A stretch of 26,322 bases of DNA from a virus, in IMG/VR virus record IMGVR_UViG_3300046457_000283, positions 1 to 26,322 of that record; one strand, written 5' to 3'. This document shows positions 1 to 7,273 of the stretch, in pieces (within the stretch, counting starts at the first letter, position 1; each line of letters opens with the position of its first letter). The position numbers and the translations under genes were made by a program. The notes under the pieces are model-generated. The model was given only the letters and a program-made list of their open reading frames with translations, was not told the origin of the DNA and did not search any database.

Positions 1-1
1 G

Positions 2-52
2 GAAGGCCACGTGGGGGCCGTACAGCGGCGCCGGAGCTACCTGGTGGCGTAG
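2..52 (+). CDS. C-terminal tail of an upstream gene (partial)
   Basis: The window opens inside a reading frame that gives 16 residues ending RRRSYLVA and a TAG stop. The tail is basic. The frame is chosen because it is the only + frame that stops right before the strong hairpin at 53-93, which is where a gene end is expected. Too little is present to name a product. Confidence 0.45.
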   Translation, partial: EGHVGAVQRRRSYLVA

Positions 53-93
53 CAGCAGGGGCCCTCTGGATGACCTCCCGAGGGCCCCTGCTG
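53..93 (+). terminator. Strong hairpin directly after the stop codon, probable terminator
   Basis: A perfect 14-bp inverted repeat pairs bases 53-66 with 80-93 around a 13-base loop. It begins at the base after the preceding stop codon. There is no clear U-tract on either side, but U-less GC-rich hairpins are common actinobacterial terminators. It lies between a + strand gene end and a - strand gene end at 188, so it could act in both directions. Confidence 0.6.
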
Positions 94-142
94 TGTTGGC
101 ACCTCCGGGCTGGTGGAGGGCCGCTCAGGGGGCAGGTACCCA

Positions 143-216
143 GTTTCTCAGCAACGACACACTCCCCGGGGGGCGCAGCCTGGGGGGTCATATCGAATGT
201 GTCAAAGCTGAGAAAC
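143..216. repeat. Dyad element A, one of two inverted near-copies
   Basis: The ends are a perfect inverted repeat, GTTTCTCAGC at 143-152 and GCTGAGAAAC at 207-216. Inside each is a second matching block, GACACAC-TC on the left and GA-TGTGTC on the right, so each arm is about 22 bases. The middle of about 30 bases is G/C-rich. Bases 145-187 are identical over 43 positions to the reverse complement of 1178-1220 in element B. The right arm overlaps the last codons of the small - strand gene. The element could be a replication-initiator or repressor site, a recombination site, or a small mobile repeat. The repeat is seen directly and the role is inferred. Confidence 0.8.
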
Positions 217-466
217 CCCAGATCAGAGACCTGTCTTTGGGATCTGGGTAGTCGGCGGTGATGGCTTGGGTGGCCTCGTGGACGTCAGCGGAGCGCTGGA
301 ATCCCACATAGACAGCCCAGCCTCGTCCGTACCGGCCGACTTCAGCGCACAGGCCGTACTGATCACGGGTGAGACCCCGGTACTTGAGGTTCTGGCGTAT
401 GTCTGGAAGGACTGCGGTGGCGTCGTCATAGGACAGGCACCGAGTGGCGGCGATCGGTCTCTGCAT
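188..466 (-). CDS. Small hypothetical protein, probably translated from a leaderless mRNA
   Basis: This encodes 92 residues with codon use typical of a real high-GC gene. I do not recognise the family. The middle is rich in glycine and aromatics (YGLCAEVGRYGRGWAVYVGF), suggesting a small folded alpha/beta protein with no signal peptide or membrane segment. There is no Shine-Dalgarno sequence before the ATG at 466. Instead a good promoter (TTGCCA, 18-base spacer, TAGTGT) ends only six bases upstream, so transcription should begin at or next to the start codon. The last eight codons run into dyad element A. It lies downstream of, and on the same strand as, the winged-helix gene. A role beside that regulator or initiator is possible but not shown. 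Confidence 0.65.
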   Translation of the reverse strand: MQRPIAATRCLSYDDATAVLPDIRQNLKYRGLTRDQYGLCAEVGRYGRGWAVYVGFQRSADVHEATQAITADYPDPKDRSLIWGFSALTHSI

Positions 467-472
467 GGGGGC

Positions 473-502
473 ACACTAAGCAGACCGGAAACAGGCTGGC
501 AA
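473..502 (-). promoter_or_regulatory. Promoter for the leaderless small gene
   Basis: Reading the - strand, TTGCCA (502-497) is followed by an 18-base spacer and TAGTGT (478-473), a close match to the Streptomyces vegetative promoter (TTGACR, TAGRRT). The -10 box is six bases from the ATG at 466, implying leaderless transcription. Confidence 0.6.
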
Positions 503-559
503 GACCACGCATGCCATCTGATCAGCGAATATGCGGCTACATGAAGGTTTGCTGGGCAG

Positions 560-2008
560 TCAGGCGGCGCAGGCGAGGGCGTTGCGGCGGACCAGCTCGT
601 CGTAGTCCAGGTCCTCAACGAGCAGCAGGTACCGGCCATCTGACGCCACGACGAAGTCCTCGATGACCTCGCCGGTCACCCGGTCGATGACCTCGCTGCC
701 CCACCTGCACCGCCGGTCGACCTCGTCACCCCGTACGGGAACCACGTCGGGCATCCGGCGCTCGCGCATACGGGGGACGACCATGCCGTGCCACACCGCA
801 CGCTGGTCCTTGTGGGCCTGCTGACGGCGCCAGGCGGTCCCGTACGTGCCGACCTCGGCCGCCACGGTGTCCCAGCCCTCCCAGGCCCCTGCGAGGGCCT
901 CAGCGGCCGTCTCAGTGAGCGCCCACAGGCCGTCCTGGCGCTCGACCAGACCGTGCTCGGTCAGCACCTTGAGCTTGCGGTAGACGGTCGCGGAGCTGGC
1001 CATGGCGGTCTGGGTCAGCTCCGCGACGGACTGGGGATCCCGCAGGTGAAGGGCGGCCAGGATCTTCAGGGAAGAGGCTCCAAGGCCCCGGTGGGCGAAG
1101 GCGTCCAGGCTCATCAGGCGCTCGATGACGGCACCGTCCAGCTCACCGTTTCTCACCATCGATACATTCGACTGTGCCCCCCCAGGCTGCGCCCCCCGGG
1201 GAGTGTGTCGTTGCTGAGAACCGTCCTTCAGGTACCAGGTCGATCCCTTGTCAGCGGTACCCACCTCGACCAGCTTCAGCCAGCCCCCGGAGACCAGGCG
1301 CTTGGAGGCCCGGTACGCGGTGTTGGCGGTGCACCCGGCGCCCTCTGCGGCCTCACGGTGGGCCAGGGTGTACATCCGGCCACCGGCCTTCTTCGCGGCG
1401 TGCCAGTGGGCCATCAGAACGCGGAGATCGGTTGAACCGGACGTGCCCCGCCAGCAGTTGGCGGAGGCGATGGTGTCCCGCAGCGCGACCAGTTCGATCA
1501 CGGCGTCCTCGCGGGAGCCGACGACGCTGGTGAAGCTGACGTGGTGGCGGGCCCGCTCCCAGATCTTGTCCAGGTACCGCTCGGCCGACGGCTGGCTCAT
1601 CTCGCGCACGAAGCCGCCGGGACGCGAAGGCCAGTCGATCATGGCCTCGGCGAACTGGTCGCTGGTCCAGCCGCTGCGGACGGCACCGGCGGCGGCGGCC
1701 GACATGACGGCGTGCCGGTGCTGGGACTTGGCCCTCTTGGACGAGGTGGAGTCCGTCGTTCCGTAGCGCAGTCCGACGTCACCCTGGTCCATCAGGGCCG
1801 TCATGCGCGGGGAGAGTGCGGGGAACCGGCGGAGCCAGTGCTGAGGGTGAAGATCAAGTGGAGACGCGCCGACGGAGGCGGCGGTTCCCCTAATTTTGGC
1901 GAGTTTTTCGCCCTGGCTGGCGTGCGGCACGGGTGCGTGGCCCGTAAACTGGCGTGGCACGGCGGGAGGTGCCCTCTCTATTGGCATTGGGGACAAGGGC
2001 CCGACCAC
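560..2008 (-). CDS. Two-winged-helix DNA-binding protein, candidate replication initiator
   Basis: The frame has 482 codons. Residues of about 60-150 form a helical N-terminal region. Residues of about 180-258 look like a first winged helix (LAHREAAEGAGCTANTAYRA ... GGWLKLVEVG ... TWYLKDG). A linker of about 25 residues follows, and residues 290-370 form a second winged helix (SVAELTQTAMASSATVYRKL ... GLVERQDGLWALT), then a charged C-terminus. Two winged helices joined by a linker recall plasmid Rep proteins, and dyad element B lies in that linker, like the phage lambda O gene with its internal origin. A transcriptional regulator is equally compatible. The start is uncertain: no Shine-Dalgarno precedes the GTG at 2008, the first 50 codons have atypical usage, and this stretch contains several hairpins (1898-1973). 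A later start, for example the ATG near 1804, is possible. Confidence 0.7.
   Translation of the reverse strand: MVGPLSPMPIERAPPAVPRQFTGHAPVPHASQGEKLAKIRGTAASVGASPLDLHPQHWLRRFPALSPRMTALMDQGDVGLRYGTTDSTSSKRAKSQHRHAVMSAAAAGAVRSGWTSDQFAEAMIDWPSRPGGFVREMSQPSAERYLDKIWERARHHVSFTSVVGSREDAVIELVALRDTIASANCWRGTSGSTDLRVLMAHWHAAKKAGGRMYTLAHREAAEGAGCTANTAYRASKRLVSGGWLKLVEVGTADKGSTWYLKDGSQQRHTPRGAQPGGAQSNVSMVRNGELDGAVIERLMSLDAFAHRGLGASSLKILAALHLRDPQSVAELTQTAMASSATVYRKLKVLTEHGLVERQDGLWALTETAAEALAGAWEGWDTVAAEVGTYGTAWRRQQAHKDQRAVWHGMVVPRMRERRMPDVVPVRGDEVDRRCRWGSEVIDRVTGEVIEDFVVASDGRYLLLVEDLDYDELVRRNALACAA
1148..1222. repeat. Dyad element B, inside the winged-helix gene
   Basis: This is the inverted partner of element A. 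The left arm is 1148-1169 and the right arm is 1201-1222, around a G/C-rich centre. On the - strand, 1220 down to 1178 matches 145-187 base for base over 43 positions. The left arm is more diverged (TCTCACC and GATACATTC). The element is translated as part of the linker between the two winged-helix domains, so it is compatible with the open frame. Across the four arms of A and B the shared pattern is GTTTCTCAGC, three variable bases, then GACACAYTC. Confidence 0.8.
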
Positions 2009-2601
2009 CGTGGAGGCGATGGTCTGACCGACTAGGTCGCGTCGTCTGAGGGACTGGTAATCCCTTGTGGGAAGCGCACTCTTGGCGGAGAGGCTCCCAC
2101 CGGCCTTCGGGCCGCTAAGCGAAGAGGGGCGTCACGGAGATGGAGGTCTCCGGGCGCCCCTCCAGCATTTCCTGAGGAAGTCCGTGCATCGTCAGCCCCC
2201 TTGGCGGGTTCGGGCACGCCTGTGCCCGGGGGTGGTCTGTGGTGGTGGCTCCAGGCTGGCGGGCCCGGTCGTCCGGAAGACATTGAACATCATCGAGGGC
2301 AGAAATGGACAGCCGCCCCCTGAACGGATTGCAGGCGCGGGCCTGCAGCGGCGTGTCATGGCCTCGGGTCGTGTACACCGAGGGCTGTTCTTGGGTAGGC
2401 TGGCTCATGCCAGCAACCTCCATGGTCGTAGCGATCTTGTTCGGATATCAGGTTGTTGGCCCCACCGACAGAAGATGACCGGCCAAGGTCTCTGTCGGAC
2501 GGCCGCTGAGGGATGGGGATCCCGACGACGCGGCCGTTGGTGTTTCTGGAGCCAGGTGAAGCGGACGCGACCCTCGGTGGGCGGTACCGACGATGGTCGC
2601 G
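1898..2601 (+). ncRNA. Candidate large structured RNA of unknown class
   Basis: No convincing gene occupies about 2010-2760, but stable hairpins follow one another. Examples are 1898-1912, 1929-1945, 1956-1973, 2003-2024, a 5-bp stem with loop CTGGTAA at 2049-2065, nested stems at 2067-2100, a C(UUCG)G stem at 2101-2114, an 8-bp plus 6-bp nested arm at 2124-2162, 2211-2228, 2330-2347, 2362-2383, 2399-2414, a nested 8-bp plus 4-bp arm at 2465-2498, 2510-2523, and a nested 7-bp plus 5-bp arm at 2566-2601. The UUCG loop in its stabilising orientation and a G-U closing pair (2048 with 2066) favour the + strand. The size and phage setting recall ornate RNAs such as GOLLD and ROOL, but I cannot match a class. 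The ends are approximate. A DNA-level role, such as a hairpin-rich origin, is the alternative. Confidence 0.5.
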
Positions 2602-2706
2602 TGGTCACCCTAGTACTTCTGTGGTGTCAGATGCACGGACCCTGCGCATGAAACCTGCAGGCGCGCCCCGCTGACCCCCTGTCGGGAAATCCGCCGGAGC
2701 AAAAAC

Positions 2707-2736
2707 GCGACTCCGCCCGGGGCCGCTGTGTAGCGT
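2707..2736 (+). promoter_or_regulatory. Probable promoter of the helicase gene
   Basis: The -10 box TAGCGT (2731-2736) is a good Streptomyces match, with GCGACT as a weaker -35 at 2707-2712 and an 18-base spacer. The 7-base string TAGCGTC recurs at 7268-7274 in front of the next long operon. Transcription would start near 2743, just after the structured region ends. Bases 2640-2706 hold overlapping palindromes (CCTGCAGG, GGCGCGCC) but nothing else I can name. Confidence 0.5.
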
Positions 2737-2802
2737 CGCGCTCACGCCAGGACCTTCCTGCTCACCGCCATGAGCAGCATCACCACCTTCAAGGGGCCCT
2801 CC

Positions 2803-4914
2803 ATGCCGTCCGCTCCGCCTGCGACCTTTTTGTCCCTGCAAGAGCTGTTCGCGAAGCACCTCCCGGGTTACCGCCGCCGCCCGCAGCAGGAGCACTTGGC
2901 GCAGGCCACCGAGCTGACGCTGACCCAGGACCTCACTGAGCACGACCCCATGCACCTGGTCGCCGAGGCGGGCACCGGCACCGGCAAGTCCTACGCCGCC
3001 CTCGTCGCCGCGATCCTCGCCAGTCGCGCCGGGGGTCCGGATGTGCCCCGCAAGAGGTTCGTCGTCGCCACCGCGACCAACGCCCTCCTGAGTCAGTACA
3101 CAAAGAAAGATCTCCCCTGGCTGGAGGAGGTCCTGGCCGAGGTCGGCATCGACTTCACCTGGGCTCCGCTCAAGGGCATCGGGAACTTCATCTGCCTGGC
3201 CAAGATGGCCGACACCCCCGCGATCGAGAACCTGCAGGCGCTGCGCGAGGAGATCGCGCCGGACGAGAACGGCCAGCTCTCCCACACCGGCGACCGCGAC
3301 GACGTCACCACGCCAGTCGATCAGCGCCGCGAGTGGCCGCTGGTGTCCGCCTCCAGCGACGAGTGCCCCGGTCGCTCGAAGTGCGGCTTCGCCGAGCAGT
3401 GCTTCGGCCTGCGGCACAAGGACGCCGCCATGGGCGCCGACATCGTCGCGACCAACCTGGCCGTCCTGCTCACCGACACCAAGATCGCCCGGGAGACCGC
3501 CGGAGACGACGGCGAAGGCCCCCGGATCCACGCCCTCCTCGGTGACTACGACGGCCTGATCATCGACGAGGCCCACGAGCTGGAGGACCAGGCCACCAAC
3601 CACCTCGGTTTCGACATCAAGCAGGGTGGCCTGCTCAAGTGGGCCGACCAGGCCATGAGTTTCCTCGCCGTCCACGAGGACGTGGACGAGCAGCGCGTCG
3701 GGAAGAGCTACGACGCCCACCAGGACGTCATCACCGCCATTGACGCGCTGACCCAGCCGATCGCCGACCAGCTGGCGCACGACCAGACCGGCGCCATCGA
3801 CGCTGAGTTCATCGGCGACCACGCCGACCGGTTCGTGGCGCTGTGGATGGCGCTCGAAGTGCTGCGGCAGCGCGTCGTCAAGCGGAAGATCGCCGACTCC
3901 TCCGACCAGGAGAAGGAGGAGGCGATCCGCAATCGGATCATCACCGTCGGCCGCAACTTCCTGGCCAACATCAAGGCCGTCATGCTCGCTGACCCCAACG
4001 AGATGGTCCGCTGGGCCGAGATGTACGGCAACGAGCGCATGACCGTCGGCAAGCGCTGGATGATCAAGGCCGCGCCCATCGGCGTCGGCTCCTACCTCCG
4101 CGAGGAGCTGTGGAGCCGCTACCCGGCCGTCCTGATGTCGGCCACCCTCAGCGCGGGCACCGGAGCGCACCGCTTCGACTACATCGCCCGCCGCCTCGGC
4201 CTGAAGGACACCGCCGCCACCCTCGACGTCGGCAGCCCCTTCGACTACCGCCACCAGGCCCTCACCTTCCACCCGGCCGCCGATGTTCCGGTCCCCGCAG
4301 GAGACACGCGGGGGGAGTGGGAGAGCTGGGTGTCGGCCGCCACCCTCGAACTCGTCCGGGCCGCCGGGGGAGGGGCTCTGCTCCTCTACACCTCCCGCAA
4401 GGCCATGACCGAGGCCTACAACGTCATCGGCGGCCAGCTGCGCGCCGACGGCTACGCCACCTTCGTCCAGGGCGGCGACATGAGCGTCAAGGAGATGGCC
4501 GAACGCTTCCGCGCCGACGAGCACTCCGTCCTGTTCGGCCTGCGCTCCTTCATGACCGGCATGGACTTCCCCGGCAACACCTGCCGCCTCGTCGTCGTCG
4601 ACAAGCTCCCCTTCGCCGTCCCCAGCGACCCCATCCACAAGGCCCGCAGCGAGGCCATCGAGCGCCAGGGCGGCAACGCCTTCGCCGACCTGGTTGTGCC
4701 GTCCATGACCCTCACGCTCCTGCAGGCGTACGGCCGCCTCATCCGCAGCGTGGGCGACTCCGGCGTCGTCGCGATCATGGACCCGCGTCTGGCCAGCAAG
4801 CCCTACGGCCGAAAGATCGTCAAGGCCCTCCCTCCCGCTCCAGTCACCACGGCACTGGCCGACATCGTCGCCTTCTACCAGGGTTTCACCAGCGAGCTGC
4901 CCGCCGCCGCTTGA
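2803..4914 (+). CDS. DinG/XPD-like Fe-S superfamily 2 DNA helicase
   Basis: This encodes 703 residues from the ATG at 2803, chosen because AAGGGG lies six bases upstream. An in-frame ATG at 2770 has a poorer ribosome site. The helicase motifs are all visible: Walker A EAGTGTGKS at 55-63, four cysteines expected to hold a 4Fe-4S cluster (C131, C188, C194, C200), a DEAH box at 255-258, SATLS of motif III, RSFMTGMDFPG of motif V, and QAYGRLIR of motif VI near 641-648. DinG/XPD enzymes unwind DNA 5' to 3' and can clear R-loops, D-loops or replication forks. The length fits the family. It is the first gene of the rightward operons and is separated from the next gene by its own promoter. Confidence 0.9.
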   Translation: MPSAPPATFLSLQELFAKHLPGYRRRPQQEHLAQATELTLTQDLTEHDPMHLVAEAGTGTGKSYAALVAAILASRAGGPDVPRKRFVVATATNALLSQYTKKDLPWLEEVLAEVGIDFTWAPLKGIGNFICLAKMADTPAIENLQALREEIAPDENGQLSHTGDRDDVTTPVDQRREWPLVSASSDECPGRSKCGFAEQCFGLRHKDAAMGADIVATNLAVLLTDTKIARETAGDDGEGPRIHALLGDYDGLIIDEAHELEDQATNHLGFDIKQGGLLKWADQAMSFLAVHEDVDEQRVGKSYDAHQDVITAIDALTQPIADQLAHDQTGAIDAEFIGDHADRFVALWMALEVLRQRVVKRKIADSSDQEKEEAIRNRIITVGRNFLANIKAVMLADPNEMVRWAEMYGNERMTVGKRWMIKAAPIGVGSYLREELWSRYPAVLMSATLSAGTGAHRFDYIARRLGLKDTAATLDVGSPFDYRHQALTFHPAADVPVPAGDTRGEWESWVSAATLELVRAAGGGALLLYTSRKAMTEAYNVIGGQLRADGYATFVQGGDMSVKEMAERFRADEHSVLFGLRSFMTGMDFPGNTCRLVVVDKLPFAVPSDPIHKARSEAIERQGGNAFADLVVPSMTLTLLQAYGRLIRSVGDSGVVAIMDPRLASKPYGRKIVKALPPAPVTTALADIVAFYQGFTSELPAAA

Positions 4915-4935
4915 GAATCCGGATTTCCGCTTTTC

Positions 4936-4965
4936 TTGTCACCCACCCCCTCCAGGGGGTATGGT
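4936..4965 (+). promoter_or_regulatory. Promoter with a palindrome in the spacer
   Basis: TTGTCA (4936-4941), an 18-base spacer and TATGGT (4960-4965) form a near-consensus vegetative promoter. The spacer holds a perfect palindrome, ACCCCC-TCCA-GGGGGT (4945-4960), whose last base is the first base of the -10 box. This is a natural place for a repressor. Alternatively the hairpin could terminate the helicase transcript. Confidence 0.6.
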
Positions 4966-5019
4966 GAAACCACGTTCTCCGCCAAGAGCGAATAACCTCA
5001 CACGCACAGGAGCAATAAC

Positions 5020-5772
5020 GTGACTTCCGCCTCCGCCACGGAATCCACCAGCACCGAACTCGTTCCCTCCCTCCCGTTCGACTTCGACAAGCTCGGCGTC
5101 GAGCTGAAGAACGACCCCAGCCTCAACCTCTCCGACGTCCTGGCCAGGCTGGCCACCATCCAGCCCATCGACCCCGACAAGCCGGTGAAGACCGCCTCCG
5201 TCGTCGAGCTGGTCACCGGCGAACTCATGCTGGCCATCGAGGAGATCCCCAAGGTCTTCGGGAAGGTCAAGCCCCCCGCCAGCCGCCGACTCCTCAACAA
5301 CACCGAGCTGGCCAAGCTGCGCATCGAGAAGATCCAGATCGACACCGCGATGAAGGCGCTGACGGCACGCAAGAACGAGATCCACACCATGGTCTCGGTC
5401 CACTTCGACGTCGTCGCCGAAGAGCACAAGAAGATCGACCCCGAAAAGACCCCGAAGAGCGCCAAGGGCCACTACCTGATCGCCTCACCCGGAAACCCGG
5501 AGCGCGCCGACATCAAGGACGGCCTGAAGCACTTCACCCGCGAAAAGGCCAAGGATACCGTCGAGTGGAGCATGGACGCCCTGCTCGACCTCCTGGAAAG
5601 CGGCAAGATCACCCGCGCCGAATTCCGCGCGATCACCAGCACCCAGCACGTCATCGACCTCGACAAGATCAAGCGCGTGCTCACCCTCAAGAACAAGATG
5701 GCCCGCTACCAGGAGATCGTCAGCAAGATCAGCACGGTGAAGCACGGCACGCTGAGCATCAACCTGCGCTAG
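5020..5772 (+). CDS. Hypothetical phage protein in the replication region
   Basis: This encodes 250 residues. The GTG start has CAGGAG seven bases upstream. I do not recognise the family. The protein is lysine/glutamate-rich and mostly helical. Residues of about 90-140 (ELAKLRIEKIQIDTAMKALT and onward) look like a coiled coil, followed by a short conserved-looking segment with SAKGHYLIASPGNP and a helical C-terminus ending in basic KNKMARYQEI. There is no signal peptide or membrane segment. It is monocistronic, with its own promoter upstream and a strong hairpin downstream, which suggests it is made in larger amount than its neighbours. A DNA-binding or host-nuclease-inhibitor role would fit the composition but is speculation. 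Confidence 0.75.
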   Translation: MTSASATESTSTELVPSLPFDFDKLGVELKNDPSLNLSDVLARLATIQPIDPDKPVKTASVVELVTGELMLAIEEIPKVFGKVKPPASRRLLNNTELAKLRIEKIQIDTAMKALTARKNEIHTMVSVHFDVVAEEHKKIDPEKTPKSAKGHYLIASPGNPERADIKDGLKHFTREKAKDTVEWSMDALLDLLESGKITRAEFRAITSTQHVIDLDKIKRVLTLKNKMARYQEIVSKISTVKHGTLSINLR

Positions 5773-5811
5773 GCACCCCGCAATCTTTACGACACCATTA
5801 CAGCCCCCGCC

Positions 5812-5838
5812 GCCTCCGCCCCTGACCCGGGCGGAGGC
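5812..5838 (+). terminator. Intergenic terminator-like hairpin
   Basis: GCCTCCGCCC (5812-5821) pairs perfectly with GGGCGGAGGC (5829-5838) around a seven-base loop. It lies between the stop at 5772 and the ribosome site of the next gene at 5850. There is no U-tract, so it could be a terminator or a partial attenuator letting some transcription into the next gene. Confidence 0.65.
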
Positions 5839-5861
5839 TCGCGGCATGTGGAAGGACGAAT

Positions 5862-6356
5862 ATGCCTCCCCTGACCATGGAGCCCATCATCGTCGAGCCC
5901 GAAGACCTCACGGCCCGGGTCTCTGATCCCAAGCGCGGCCGGTACATCCTGTACGACACTGACTTTCCCGTGGAGACCGACCCGAAGTACGCGGTCGCCC
6001 CCGGCACCCCGCCGCTGGCCGTCCCGCACTTCGGCGTCGGCGAGGTCGCCTGCTTCGCGTTCGCCGGACAGCTCGACTGGCTCAAGCGCCAGCTCAAGGG
6101 CAAGCCCTACAGGCTCGCCACCGGCGACACGAAGACCTGGCCCCTCCTCCTGAACGGCGAGCCCCTGGAGTTCCGCAGCGTCACCCGAGGGGGCGCCACG
6201 GTGCCCAAGCGGTACACGCTGCCCGACGTCGAACGCCTCGCCTGCGCCCTGTACGAGCGCGGCGACATCGACGGCCACGAACTTCAGCGCGTGTGCCAGA
6301 TCCTCCTCGCCATCGCCCGCCAGTACTGGGCCCGGACCAAGAAGCGCGAGGGATGA
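5862..6356 (+). CDS. Hypothetical protein coupled to the exonuclease
   Basis: This encodes 164 residues. GGAAGGA lies five bases before the ATG. I do not recognise the family. The N-terminal half is beta-rich (GRYILYDTDFPVET), and the C-terminal part, from about 118, is helical with a basic tail ending WARTKKREG. The sequence VPKRYTLPDVERLACALYERG looks like a small alpha-helical, possibly nucleic-acid-binding unit. The stop overlaps the start of the 5'-3' exonuclease (ATGA), so the two are translationally coupled and may work together. Confidence 0.8.
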   Translation: MPPLTMEPIIVEPEDLTARVSDPKRGRYILYDTDFPVETDPKYAVAPGTPPLAVPHFGVGEVACFAFAGQLDWLKRQLKGKPYRLATGDTKTWPLLLNGEPLEFRSVTRGGATVPKRYTLPDVERLACALYERGDIDGHELQRVCQILLAIARQYWARTKKREG

Positions 6357-7234
6357 TGCGCCCCACCCTGCTCATCGACGGCAACAACATCCTGATACGC
6401 GCCGTCGAGGCCACCCGCCGCTCCGCCATGCACAGCGACGACGGCACCGACACCAGCGCCCTGGTCGTCTTCATCAAGACCATCTCCCGCTACATACGCG
6501 AGGAGAAGCCCTACCGCGTCATGGTGCTCTGGGACAGCGGACCGGACTGGCGCAAGCAGATCTACCCGAAGTACAAAGCCAACCGGCCCCAGGTCACCGA
6601 CGAGTACCGCAGCGTCACCCGCAGGCTCGTCCGGCAGTTCCTCTCCCTCGCCCGGGTCCCCTGGACCTATCTGCCAGGGTTCGAGGCCGACGACCTCATC
6701 GCCGCGCACTGGCGCTACGCCCACGAGCCGGTCGTCATCCTCTCCAGCGATAAGGACATGCTCCAGCTCGTCGGCGAGACCCCGACCGGCCACCCGTGCA
6801 CGCAGATCCGCATCTCCAGCTACAACACCCCCACCGACCGCTGGGACGAGGACAAGGTCATCGAGCGCTACGGCTGCACGCCCGCCCAGCGCCCCCTCGT
6901 GATGTCCCTGACCGGCGACGCCTCCGACGGCATCCCCGGCGTGAAGGGCATCGGCGACGTCTACGCCCTCAAGCACCTCACGGCCGCCGGATGGGACCTG
7001 GGCGCCGTCGAGCACCCGGCCATCATCGAGGCCCGCGAGAAGGGCGAGATCGCGGTCTACCGCCAGCTCGTCGACCTCCGCGACGTCCCGTACGAGATGA
7101 TCCCCACCGGCCCCGGCCCGTTCATGCCCGTCACCCCCGGCCCGGACGCCGCCTGGCAGGCCCTGTGGGCGTTCCTGAACCGCTACCAGCTGCGCGAGAT
7201 CGAGCGCCAATTGATGGCCGGAGAACTCTGGTAG
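6353..7234 (+). CDS. 5'-3' exonuclease / flap endonuclease (FEN family)
   Basis: This encodes 293 residues. The start at 6353 is picked because it overlaps the upstream stop; an ATG at 6356 is equally possible. The family signature is clear. It includes LIDGNN with D9, the basic arch region YPKYKANRPQVTDEYR, EADDLIA with D113 and D114, SSDKDM with D133 and D135, and LTGDASDGIPGVKGIG with D189 and D192 followed by the helix-hairpin-helix type DNA contact. The acidic residues bind two metals. The enzyme would remove RNA primers and flaps from lagging strands. Because the phage polymerase is of the PolC/DnaE family rather than PolA type, a separate flap nuclease makes sense here. Confidence 0.9.
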   Translation: MMRPTLLIDGNNILIRAVEATRRSAMHSDDGTDTSALVVFIKTISRYIREEKPYRVMVLWDSGPDWRKQIYPKYKANRPQVTDEYRSVTRRLVRQFLSLARVPWTYLPGFEADDLIAAHWRYAHEPVVILSSDKDMLQLVGETPTGHPCTQIRISSYNTPTDRWDEDKVIERYGCTPAQRPLVMSLTGDASDGIPGVKGIGDVYALKHLTAAGWDLGAVEHPAIIEAREKGEIAVYRQLVDLRDVPYEMIPTGPGPFMPVTPGPDAAWQALWAFLNRYQLREIERQLMAGELW

Positions 7235-7243
7235 AGCAGTTTC

Positions 7244-7273
7244 TTGCTCTCGACCTGGACCGGCGGTTAGCGT
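7244..7273 (+). promoter_or_regulatory. Promoter heading the long replication operon
   Basis: TTGCTC (7244-7249), an 18-base spacer and TAGCGT (7268-7273). The -10 box and the following C repeat the element at 2731. Transcription should start near 7280, leaving a leader of about 78 bases that contains a short hairpin, ACGGCA paired with TGCCGT, around 7307-7329. Confidence 0.55.

Noticed and set aside
143-1222. Inverted repeats as ends of an insertion sequence
   Set aside because: No transposase lies between the two elements, there are no flanking target duplications that I can see, and the repeats split a gene in frame rather than interrupting it.
2041-2100. tRNA-Thr-like anticodon arm (stem AGGGA, loop CTGGTAA)
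   Set aside because: The anticodon-type arm is convincing alone, but there is no T-arm with TTCRA, no matching acceptor stem and no CCA. It fits better as one stem of a larger RNA.
2173-2190. Resemblance of GAGGAAGTCCG to the RNase P RNA motif GAGGAAAGTCC
   Set aside because: One base is missing and the second conserved RNase P region is not found downstream, so this is probably chance.
2067-2651. 194-codon + strand open frame across the structured region
   Set aside because: Its third-position GC is clearly lower than in true genes here, there is no ribosome site, and the frame runs through a dozen perfect hairpins.
2605-4638. 677-codon - strand open frame
   Set aside because: It is antisense to the helicase gene, whose motifs are unmistakable. 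The frame is a by-product of high-GC codon use.
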